Shown: positions 12,001 to 21,600 of the stretch, piece after piece | Numbering within the stretch: the stretch's first letter is position 1 | Layout: every line of letters starts with the position of its first letter | From: Anisus vortex | Lineage: Eukaryota > Mollusca > Gastropoda > Planorbidae | Direction of reading: 5' to 3' | NCBI GenBank assembly: GCA_949126835.1 | Contig: OX421503.1 | Location: 4,799,457-4,863,456 of the forward strand | DNA length: 64,000 nucleotides | Position numbers and translations under genes: made by a program | Notes under the pieces: generated by a model | The model's input: the letters and a program-made list of their open reading frames with translations, nothing else | Database searches by the model: none | What the model was told of the DNA's origin: nothing

Positions 12001-12150
12001 ATTTTGATCATCGTCTCCATCGTTGGGGGCTCGTCCCTGCTTCTCATGCTGATGATCGCCGGCATACGGTACAGGGTCTGCCAGAAGTTGCCCGGCAGGT
12101 TTCAAGGGTCAACAGGAAGGAACACTGAAAATTTTTCATCAGAGTTGTAA
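6043..12150 (+). CDS. EGF-repeat single-pass membrane protein, 3' part of gene (MEGF-like)
   Basis: Five exons read in one frame: 6043-6117, 7833-7931, 9010-9108, 10337-10435 and 11972-12150, each internal exon bounded by AG and GT. All internal exons are phase 1-1. The first is 75 nt (Cys-rich, ending YGFNCTG); the next three are 99 nt, each encoding one 33-residue EGF-like unit with six Cys, for example GFTGQQC and GFTGTTC. The last exon encodes a transmembrane helix (PLILIIVSIVGGSSLLLM), then a short basic cytosolic tail ending NFSSEL and a stop; AATAAA follows at 12247. This matches the multiple-EGF-like-domain (MEGF10/scavenger receptor F) style of receptor, but the N-terminal part lies upstream of the window or was not found, so ligand and role are unknown. 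The tail is only about 28 residues and shows no obvious ITAM or NPxY motif. It converges on the ENPP6-like array. Confidence 0.8.
6245..6472 (+). mobile_element. tRNA-derived SINE (family 1)
   Basis: A tRNA-like head with a B-box relative (GGGCCCGAATCCTGG) is followed by the family body (GGCCACACATTCCCCCTAGT, ATGCCGTGGCCACAGAAACC) and the end GATCAATTCGGTCCGAAGGG. It lies in the first intron of the EGF-repeat gene. The best preserved copy is at 50083-50357. Confidence 0.75.
7255..7330 (+). mobile_element. Helitron-like 3' end fragment
   Basis: TCGCCCAGGGCAATGCTGGGTAATTAAGT resembles the hairpin-plus-tail end of the family at 703-1190, with several substitutions. The rest of the element is not recognisable. 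Confidence 0.35.
7545..7712 (+). mobile_element. degraded tRNA-derived SINE (family 1)
   Basis: The order of motifs matches family 1 (B-box remnant CAAGTTCGAATACTG, GGGTCTAGACGGTG, GTAGTTGGGGATACC, CCAATTGATCTAATTGG), but many positions have changed. It is an old copy in an intron of the EGF-repeat gene. Confidence 0.5.
8030..8110. mobile_element. 81-bp TTAA-bounded miniature element (piggyBac-like)
   Basis: It begins TTAACCCTTACAG and ends GGGAAGGGTTAA, giving inverted termini next to TTAA. A reverse-complement copy at 29459-29539 differs at one position by eye. TTAA target duplication with CCCTT-type termini is the piggyBac signature. At 81 bp it is far below normal MITE length. Confidence 0.6.
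8455..8980 (+). repeat. 12-bp minisatellite (ATGTTATCTATA)n
   Basis: A nearly continuous array of the 12-mer, most regular from about 8640 to 8800 and more diverged on both sides. It lies in the intron before the 9010 exon and gives a spurious open frame that runs into that exon. Confidence 0.9.
9180..9735 (+). repeat. GC-rich interspersed repeat of unknown type, copy 1
   Basis: This stretch is much richer in GC than its surroundings. Motifs GAACGCATGGGG, CGATGGGGAGGAAGCA, TGTACCTATAG and GACATTGCAGGTGTACGGG recur in the same order on the minus strand at 24690-25070. It includes the palindrome ACCGCCGATGATTACACCGG. The open frames across it are not conserved with the other copy. I do not recognise the family. 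Confidence 0.55.
9770..10113 (+). mobile_element. Helitron-like element, copy 2 (5'-truncated)
   Basis: It contains the tRNA-like module in reverse orientation (AATCGAACCTGGGTCACC), the body motif TTTTAAATTACTTTCCTAAA and the 3' end CCGGGCAACGCCGGGCAATT. It lies in an intron of the EGF-repeat gene. Confidence 0.55.
10243..10311 (+). repeat. 16-bp minisatellite (CTACACACGTATAGGG)n
   Basis: About four copies just upstream of the 10337 exon, one carrying CTACACTCG. Copy number may vary close to the splice acceptor. Confidence 0.85.
10550..11330 (+). repeat. 14-bp minisatellite (GGGACTACATGATA)n with higher-order repeat
   Basis: About 55 units. Variant units (GGGACTACCTGATA, GGGACCACCTGATA, GGGACGACATGATA) are ordered. 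The rare GACGACATGATAAGG unit recurs 294 bp apart (10774 and 11068) and the TAGTGACCACCTAATAG unit 291 bp apart (10955 and 11246), so a block of 21 units was duplicated, with one 3-bp loss. It lies in the intron before the transmembrane exon. Confidence 0.9.
11555..11745. repeat. interspersed repeat, copy 1 (AAGCTTATGTAGCGCC family)
   Basis: CCTTTACAAGCTTATGTAGC through GACTACATTTGCCGCCC, ending in a C-rich tract, is shared with 24370-24560. No coding potential was seen. The class is unknown; it may be a MITE. Confidence 0.5.
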
Positions 12151-12246
12151 CCAAAAAAAAAAAAAGAAAAACAGAAAGAAAGAAAACTTGAACTGTAGGC
12201 AGAACTACTATGTCCTCTTCTTTTCATCGAAAGCTAATCAGCTTTT

Positions 12247-12252
12247 AATAAA
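12247..12252 (+). promoter_or_regulatory. polyadenylation signal AATAAA
   Basis: A canonical hexamer about 100 nt after the stop codon of the EGF-repeat gene, consistent with the end of its last exon. Confidence 0.5.
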
Positions 12253-12449
12253 AATGTGATGTTAATGTTATATTTTATAAAGATATGATGTGATTAGTTA
12301 GAATTAAACTATAAATTATGTAAAAAAAAACTACAACTTCTAAAAGTTGCATATTATTTGTTTTAATCATAATTTTATATGGTCAAGTTTATGGGAGGGG
12401 ATGGTTAAAGGAGAAAAGTGAGATATCCCAACAGCAGACTAATGTGTCA

Positions 12450-12680
12450 TAGGGTCGGTAGCGAGCAATTCACCGGTTTCTGTGGTAACGGCATACAAGT
12501 GAATTGTGTGGTCAGCGCAATGCCCAGCAGCCTTTACTTTACCACAACTTAAGCCAGGTTCAATCAGGCTTAGAGACAACCGCAAAACATGTGCGAACAA
12601 ATCATAGCCATAACCAGGATTCGAACCCAGGACCTTCGGTATGTCATCTCAACACTCTGCCGCTTGGGCACCGTGCAACC
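12450..12680 (-). mobile_element. tRNA-derived SINE (family 1)
   Basis: On the minus strand it shows the tRNA-like head (B box complement GGATTCGAACCCAGGACC) and the family body (GTTTCTGTGGTAACGGCATA, GCCTTTACTTTACC). It lies between the two convergent genes. Confidence 0.75.
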
Positions 12681-12769
12681 ATAATGGAAGAGGTGCAATT
12701 TGTTAAAACTATATTTATAGAGCAAAGTTTTTCAATTACGTTTTTTGAAAACAAAAAAAAAGAAAAATA

Positions 12770-13129
12770 AACACCTGATCCCTTGACCAAGTTACCATTG
12801 ATCTGGTATTGGCTATCATCAGCTATTGTGATGTTTAAAAAATTATAAGCAGCAAACTGAGCAAGGTAGTTGGCCTTATCTAGTAATAAAAAATACTTAT
12901 GTGTGATTTCTTTTCCTTATAACGAACATCAGAACATTTCTTAAAGCTTTGTAAACAAAAGTGCACTTAACACCGTAGTAAAAATTAAAGATTGAGCGTA
13001 GGCGTATGATTATGCGTATGGCGTATGTATATTATGAGTGTCTGCAAGATTTTATATAAGAGCAGTCACAAGGCCTTGCTTTGTGGTCGGGGCCTTCATA
13101 TCAGGAATTAAGAAAAAAATACCATCTTA
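12770..13129. other. intergenic AT-rich sequence
   Basis: No gene or recognisable repeat is seen between the SINE and the non-LTR fragment. Confidence 0.4.
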
Positions 13130-13400
13130 TCTTATCATATATATTACAGACGCTCCTTCTATAAAGAAACTTATTGCGTCCTACGCTCATCCGTGGTCCG
13201 AGTCTAGTCTTGCATATTTATTAATGCATATAAATTAATTTATTTATTAATGTGATGTTAAGTTGCTGGTTTTCCTGGTTTGTTCAGGCAACCCATTCCA
13301 TGCCCGAATGCCACTCGGGAAGAAAGAGTACCTATATGCATTTATTCTCACATGCACCCCAACGTTATGGACATCTAGCGTGCACTGAATGAGAACCGTT
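13130..13400 (-). mobile_element. non-LTR retrotransposon 3' end fragment
   Basis: On the minus strand the segment reads as the FFPSGI.AWNGLPEQT-type C-terminus of a non-LTR polyprotein. It is followed by the tail GGACGCAATAAGTTTCTTTA, shared with 46190-46375, 29080-29630 and a trace at 5610-5645. The coding part is disrupted. Confidence 0.5.
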
Positions 13401-13534
13401 TTGTGAGTTAATCATGGAATGGCCCTTTCATTCATTGCCATACCCTTCACGGCTCACTGTCATAGAGGGTTCATAATAGTGAGGTAATCATCGATCATTC
13501 ATTGATGACATATAGATAGATAGATAGATAGATA

Positions 13535-14008
13535 CAAGCTAAATTGCCCGGCGTTGCCAGGGGAAAATAAAACCGGCCTGTATAAGCTACTGATAATATT
13601 AAAAAATATTAACTACGATCAACTGAATGATATAAATTTCATAATAATAAAGAAAATGTTTTTTAATGAAGACTATTAGGAAAGTAATTTAAAATAAATA
13701 TTGTAATCGGGTCTTTTTATTTAACAAAAATCTAAATAAGTGCTGTTCGTAGATTTACAATCTTCTTTTTTTTTTAAGTAATATTTTTTTAAATAAAAAA
13801 GATTGTAGAAAAAAAGTATAGACTAATTGGGGAATCGAGCCCAGGTCACCCGAATGGCAGTCCGATACGTTATCCACTTAGCTAGTGAAGACACATGTCC
13901 GAAGTGAAATCGTCAAAGTATAATATGAGACAATACGGTCATGTGACTTTAAATTAACTAATATGATTGGTTGAACACACACACAGTCTACTTTATATAT
14001 ATATAGAT
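13535..14008 (-). mobile_element. Helitron-like element, copy 3
   Basis: A reverse-orientation full-length copy: ACAAGCTAAATTGCCCGGCG at the left is the complement of the 3' end, and the 5' end with TATATATATAAAGTAG lies at the right. The tRNA-like module is at 13820-13910. Confidence 0.55.
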
Positions 14009-14114
14009 GTATGCACTCACCAACTCAATCATAATATTCTATTCACCAAGTGAAATACATGTATGCAATGCAACCATACGTCGAACAGTTATTGGAGTAG
14101 TTATTGTTGGTTTT

Positions 14115-15535
14115 TTTTAAGTATCCCGTCGGACCAAATTGATCCGCGGGGACAGTAAAGCAGCGTTTTTTTAGTTTCTGTGGCCACGACACACTGGTGG
14201 ATTGTGTGGTCGGCACAATAGATAGATAGATAGATAGATGGATAGATGGATAGATGGATAGATGGATAGATGGATAGATGGATAGATGGATAGATGGATA
14301 GATGGATAGATGGATAGATGGATAGATGGATAGATGGATAGATGGATAGATGGATAGATGGATAGATGGATAGATGGATAGATGGATAGATGGATAGATG
14401 GATAGATGGATAGATGGATAGATGGATAGATGGATAGATGGATAGATGGATAGATGGATAGATGGATAGATGGATAGATGGATAGATGGATAGATGGATA
14501 GATGGATAGATGGATAGATGGATAGATGGATAGATGGATAGATGGATAGATGGATAGATGGATAGATGGATAGATGGATAGATGGATAGATGGATAGATG
14601 GATAGATGGATAGATGGATAGATGGATAGATGGATAGATGGATAGATGGATAGATGGATAGATGGATAGATGGATAGATGGATAGATGGATAGATGGATA
14701 GATGGATAGATGGATAGATGGATAGATGGATAGATGGATAGATGGATAGATGGATAGATGGATAGATGGATAGATGGATAGATGGATAGATGGATAGATG
14801 GATAGATGGATAGATGGATAGATGGATAGATGGATAGATGGATAGATGGATAGATGGATAGATGGATAGATGGATAGATGGATAGATGGATAGATGGATA
14901 GATGGATAGATGGATAGATGGATAGATGGATAGATGGATAGATGGATAGATGGATAGATGGATAGATGGATAGATGGATAGATGGATAGATGGATAGATG
15001 GATAGATGGATAGATGGATAGATGGATAGATGGATAGATGGATAGATGGATAGATGGATAGATGGATAGATGGATAGATGGATAGATGGATAGATGGATA
15101 GATGGATAGATGGATAGATGGATAGATGGATAGATGGATAGATGGATAGATGGATAGATGGATAGATGGATAGATGGATAGATGGATAGATGGATAGATG
15201 GATAGATGGATAGATGGATAGATGGATAGATGGATAGATGGATAGATGGATAGATAGATAGATAGATGGATAGATGGATGGATAGATGGAAAGATAGATG
15301 GATAAATAGACAGATATATAGATAGATAGATAGATAGATAGACAGATAGATAAATAGATAGATACATAGGTAGGTGCCCAATCCGCTTTTACTTTACCCC
15401 CAACTAAAATCAGGTACCCGTCAGAACTGGGTGACACTGAAGGGCACCCTCAACACCCGAGACCATAGCTTTTACCAGGATTCGAACGCAGGAACGCCAG
15501 CTGAACGCTCTGCCACTCGGTCTTCATGCCCCATA
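14115..15535 (-). mobile_element. SINE family 1 copy split by a giant microsatellite
   Basis: The 3' half (14115-14216, TTTCTGTGGCCACGACACAC and GTGTGGTCGGCACAAT) and the tRNA-like half (15367-15535, CAGGATTCGAACGCAGGAAC) are in correct order for a minus-strand SINE. In all other copies they are contiguous. The intervening 1.1 kb is tandem repeat. Confidence 0.75.
14217..15362. repeat. 8-bp microsatellite (GATAGATG)n, about 127 units
   Basis: About 1.0 kb of almost perfect GATAGATG units, with interrupted GATA tracts at each edge. The minus-strand frames across it (repeating SIYPSIHL) are artefacts of the repeat, not genes. Confidence 0.95.
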
Positions 15536-15679
15536 TATTAAGATTAAAATAGACAATAGTTACGTTCATTTTTATTTTATTATATTTAAAATATTGTAAT
15601 CACGCTACAGGTCACATTAGCCCAAATGAAAAAAGGAACTCTCTTTGTTGGCGAATCCTGAGCAAAAGTAAGGCGTACG

Positions 15680-18600
15680 CTATGAGTGTTTGCTTCTCAT
15701 GTGCTGTATCCGAGTCAGCGATCCGTTATTCGCTGCGGGTGTGATGTCCAAAACTGAGCACATGACATTGTAAATGTCGACAGCGTGCAAATGTCGAATT
15801 TTAACATCTCTCTTGAAATCTGAGATAAATTCACAAAAAGTAAAACTGACATTCGTATTTCGTGTATTAATCTCTATTAAATTCAGCAAGAATATTTATT
15901 GAATGATATAGAAGACCTGCTTGAAACATACACGTAAAAATTAATCAAGAATTTAAAAACAGAGAATTGATATTTAAATATTTTTTTTTCTTAAAATAGA
16001 GCGCGTAGTCGATTTTGAATTTTGATAGTAAATAATATTCAAATGAGTTGGTCCAATTTTGAGTTTACGAAAAAATAATGGCCGTTGTATTTGAGTAAGT
16101 AGTTTAAAATTAGTTCAAAGTGACTAAATTTGGAATGGCTAAAATGAGCAAACCCATGAGCCTTATAAGGAATTAAAGTTTCATGTCGAACTCACGGATC
16201 ATGTGATCCAAGCAGGACCGGCTCTAGGGTTTTCGAAGCCTTAAGCGAAAACAAATTCTGCGCCCTCATTAAAGTGCCTTAGGCGTGGAGAAACTGAGTA
16301 GTGTTAGGGCCTACTTGCCTATTCTCTGAGACAACTTAAATAAAATACCCTTCGCCTTTCATTACATAGTAATTCGTCTGCCTATGCACTCAGAATTACT
16401 AAACTTTAATCTAGTTTATATTTTTAAATCCCCAAATAAAAATAAAAAAATCCTAAATTATGCGCTCCCCAAAAAAAAAAAAAAAAAAAAAAATTGTGCG
16501 CCCTAGGCAGCCTCATAGGTTGCCTATATGGTCGAGCCGGCCCTGGTTCCTAAACAGTGTTCACTATTTCACTATCTGCTGTCGCCTGGCATTTCGCAAT
16601 TTAATTATTTTGATGACTTATAATATAAGTCTTAGCCTATATAGCCATTTGATAATTAGACAGCAGAATAGTCACGTCCTGTGTCAGTTTCAATGACTTC
16701 CATGATCATGTGTTTACTGATCCCATATAATTAATTAATCTTTTTTTTTAAAACTAGAATTGAGTTAAGATTCAGAACTCGTGGCATAATGAATTTTTTT
16801 TATACGCTTTCCCCAATAGTGACGTCACGTTTCTTTGTTGCCGGTTAATTAGACATCTATAATGGCCACGAGATTTCGGATTTTCTTTCGCATTAAAAAA
16901 AAACAGACATTTAAGTGCTAATATTGAACTTATTACTTGAAAGTTTTGTTTAATATTTTTTATAAATAATTTTATGAGCATTCTATTACTGATTACACAC
17001 ATTTTATATAGATAGATAGATAAATAGATAAATAGATAAATAGATAAATAGATAAATAGATAAATAGATAAATAGATAAATAGATAAATAGATAAATAGA
17101 TAAATAGATAAATAGATAAATAGATAAATAGATAAATAGATAAATAGATAAATAGATAAATAGATAAATAGATAAATAGATAAATAGATAAATAGATAAA
17201 TAGATAAATAGATAAATAGATAAATAGATAAATAGATAAATAAATAAATAGATAAATAGATAAATAGATAAATAGATAAATAGATAAATAGATAAATAGG
17301 TAAATAGATAAATAGATAAATAGATAAATAGATAAAAAGATAAATAGATAAATAGATAAATAGATAAATAGATAAATAGACAAATAGATAAATAGATAAA
17401 TAGATAAATAGATAAATAGATAAATAGATAAATAGATAAATAGATAAATAGATAAATAGATAAATAGATAGATAGATAGATAGATAGATTAATAGATTAA
17501 TAGATAAATAAATAGATAGATAGAGAGAGATAGATAGATAGAGAGATAGATAGATAGATAGAGAGATAGATAGATAAATACACAGATACATAGATAGAGA
17601 GTTGGATCGAGTAATTGATTTGTGTGTGAATGATTAGATGAATAAACATGATATTCAGTATTCAGCTTATTAAAAAAAAGATCATTGATCTATTCGATCG
17701 ATTAAATCGATTTAATGATGACAACTTACAAGGTCCAAGTGCATAGAAAATGCCCTTCATATCTTTGACATTAGTGTCATAACCATGATCGCCCACTATC
17801 TTAGGGATGGCGTTGTCGCTCGGCTATAGGATCCCATGATACAATAGATAGATATATATAATATTAAATTCGAATTTATATCATTTCTTGCGTTCATGTA
17901 AACTAAACTAATCCTTTACGTTTTAATATCTGACTGATATAAATAGCCCCACTATAGCATCGTTCATTAATAAACGCAATGTTAGTATGCATTGGATCTT
18001 AGTCCCATGCTTAGCGAATAACAGATGCAGAAGGGTATATCTTTGCAAATATCCGTTGTTTTTTTTGTGTGCATAATATATTGAATGTCCAAAAAAGTAA
18101 AATACCGTAAATTCTCAAGTATAAGCCGCACCCGTGTATAAGCTATAGGTATACATTGGAATGTGAAATGCAAGATGCAAGTAAAATTGTAGTCCGTGTG
18201 TGTAAGCCGCACTCAAAATCTATTTGATGTACTGTTATATTTTCTTCAGCCATATTTTTTTTAACTGTTGCTCTTTATGAATTTTTTATTTTATTCTTTA
18301 TTGTTATACGTTATTTTAAAACCCTTAAAGCCCAGGATCTAAATAAAAAAAAGTTATTAAAGTCAATTTCAGATATTTTTATTTACACATGAATAAGCCG
18401 TACCCATTCCTATGACCTAAAAGTTAGGGGAAAAAAAAGTGCAACTCATACTCGAGGTTTTCGGTAGTTTATACGCGTCAACATCATCATCATATGCGTC
18501 GGATAAGGAAAGTTTGGAGAAGTGACTTACGTTTGACTCGGTATTGACGAGTCTTACATCTTATGCATGCATACATTTTGAATGCCACATCACTTCCGAT

Positions 18601-21600
18601 CCTATAGGGCGTTTGCAATCCCGTGACAAAAAGCACGTGATTTGTGTTTACTTTGAGTAATGGTGTACAATTAAATATGGCCGCTGTATTAATAAAGTTT
18701 CATATAGGCTCGAGCTTTTTTTAAATGATGTGTTGTGTTTTAAGTCTTATTAAGATTTAAGCTGTATTATGTATGTTAAATAAAATAGGCTATTTTATTA
18801 TTATCATAGACATAGATCATAGACGATGAAAGCCTATTAGTTACTTGACTAGATAGCCTATTCACCAACAATATCACTTGACATCGTAGCCTAGCCTACG
18901 AAACATTAAAAGTGTAGGCCTATAAAGTGAAATTGAAAGTGTAAATAGGTCTAGCCGGCCCTAGCCTAATCACATTAATCAATTAATCTACAGTACTACT
19001 ATTTACCTCCTTATTTTTGAGTAGGATAGCCAATATTCAGATGTGAATTTTGCATGATAAAGAAGTAGGGGAGACCGGGGCTAAACCGCCATAGGGGTAC
19101 ATTCGCCATGGTGGTATTGCGCGCGAACCGAGCTATTTTTAGACTTGACGACACTACCACGCCACTCAGTAATGGCGTCTGGTTGATCTGTGTTAATGTT
19201 AAACGGCTGCAAATTTTGACTGCTCTGCTACCGTGATATTTGTGTTTTCTTAGTAGGTAAGTGATTTTTTCTTCATACTACATCTCCTCATGTTACGTAA
19301 GAAGTAGTTAGGGCTATTAAACGACACTGCATGGTCTCAAAACACTGCCTCTTCTTGTTACATTCATAGTGTCACTTTGTCGCTTTCTCTACCTAGGCTG
19401 CTGTAATGGATTGATAATTGTAGAAAAGTGATAGTGGGGCAGGTTCGCCAACACTGGCTGGGGCACATCCGACAGCTGGGTGAACCTGCCCCAATGGGTG
19501 GGTGCACTTGCCCCAAATTATTTGTTTAGCATTGTGATCATAAATGACCTGTTGTTGTTATTATTAATAATATTTGTATTATTTTTAGAAAACGTCAAAA
19601 ATGGTCAGATACTACAAGAAAAAAAGTCAGCGTGGCTTAGTTCCTGGAGACACCCTAAGACGAGCCCATGAACACATTGAAGCTACAGGCGACAGTGTTC
19701 GCAAGACTGCCAATGACTTTGAGATTCCACGTTCAACACTGAAAGACTATCTTGCCAGGAAGAGAGATGGCATAACTTCATCTGGCTATACTAAACCCCG
19801 CCAGGTGTTTACCCATGAGCAAGAGCGTCAACTTGTAGAATACCTCAAGGAAGCGTCTTCCATATATTTTGGGCTCACACCAAGCGAAAGCCGCCAGCTT
19901 GCATTTCAATGCGCAGAACGGTTCAACGTGAGATGTCCCCCTTCATGGTCTGCCAAACAACAAGCTGGCCCAGATTGGTTTTCACAGTTTATGAGGAGGC
20001 ATCCTGATATATCACTCCGCACTCCAGAATCAACCAGCATTGGTCGAGCTACTGCATTTAATAGAGTAAACGTGGGCCAGTTCTTCAATCTTCTTGGGAA
20101 TGTGCTTGACAAGTATACATTTGATGCAAAGTGTATCTGGAACTGTGACGAAACCGGTGTAACAACGGTGACAAAACCACCAAAGGTAGTAGCAGAACAG
20201 GGCTCAAAACAAGTTGGGTCTTTGGTATCGGCTGAGCGCGGTGAGCTAATAACCGTTTGCGCTGCAGTATCTGCCTGTGGCCAAACAATACCCCCTTTCT
20301 TCATATTTCCTCGAGTTCACTTCCGAGAGCATTTCTTGAAAGGGGGACCCATCGGCAGTGCAGGCTCCGTGCACAAATCTGGTTGGATGACAGAGGAAAA
20401 CTTCAAACGTTTCTTAGAGCATTTCATCAGCTTTGTAAAACCAACAAAAGACAAACCCGTGTTACTTCTGCTAGACAACCACGATTCTCATGTTGCTTTT
20501 AGCGTAGTGCAATATGCTAAAGATAATGGTGTTGTTTTGCTTTCATTTCCTCCCCATTGCTCTCACAAGCTCCAACCTTTGGATCTCTCTGTGTTCGGCC
20601 CGCTGAAAAAACGCCTAGGGCAAGCTCAGCAAAACTGGCTTCGATCTCATCCTGGCTCCTCATTGACAATTTATCAACTTCCAGAGATTGTTAATGAGGC
20701 ATGGGGTCCCACTATGACAGTGCAGAACATCATCTCCGGATTTGCAAAGGCAGGCATCTATCCTTACAACCCTGACACTTTCCAAGAATGCGATTTCTGT
20801 CCATCTTCAGTGACTGAACGAGACAATCCACTACAACTAGAACCTTCTCGCCAGGATCAGTCAGGCCCTTCTCATCAGGACCCATCAGAACTTTCTCGCC
20901 AGGAACAGCCAGGCCCTTCTCACCAGGATCAATCGGGCCCTTCTCGCCAGGATCAACCAGAACCTTTTCCCCTGGATCAACCAGGCCCTTCTCGCCAGGA
21001 TCAACCAGAACCTTCTCCCCTGGATCAACCAGGCCATTCTCGCCAGGATCAACCAAGCCCTTCTCACCAGGATCAACCAGGCCCTTCTCGCCAGGATCAA
21101 CCAGACCTTCCTCAAGGGCAAAGAACACCAGTGCGGCTTGTAGCAGCAGTTGACTTTTCGCCTGTTTCAATAAAGCCTCACCCCAAAGCGCCTCCGCGAA
21201 AGTTACAAACACGCGGGAAAAGGAAGAGGAAAAGCTGCATTCTGACAGACACGCCAGAAAAAGCGAAATTAGAACTGGACCATCTAGAAAAACAGCGAAA
21301 GAAAAGCCCAAAGCAATTCGAAAAAAAGACTTCAGTTGTGAATAAGAAAAAAACAAAAAGAAGCATTGCAAAGGAATCGTCATCAGAGGAAGAAGATGAG
21401 GAATGGTATTGTCTCATTTGCCTCTCAAAGTGGTCTCACAGTAAAAAGGAATCCTGGATACAATGTCTTCAGTGCAAAGAATGGTCACATGAACATTGTA
21501 TTGGAGACAAATGTGACTATTACACATGCCACAACTGTGCATCAAGTGACTCTGACTATTTCGAATGATGCTTTTGAATTATTTGAATCGTTATGAACGT

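Noticed and set aside
14043..15437. Long minus-strand open frames of repeating SIYPSIHL (three frames)
   Set aside because: They are read-throughs of a perfect 8-bp microsatellite, which is open in several frames. No domain or codon bias is present.
16772..17591. Minus-strand frames of repeating LFIYLSIY
   Set aside because: These too are microsatellite (GATAAATA)n translations inside an intron of ENPP6-like A.
20730..21383. 217-residue minus-strand frame with repeated GLVDPGEK
   Set aside because: It is the antisense shadow of the decapeptide repeats in the transposase on the plus strand.
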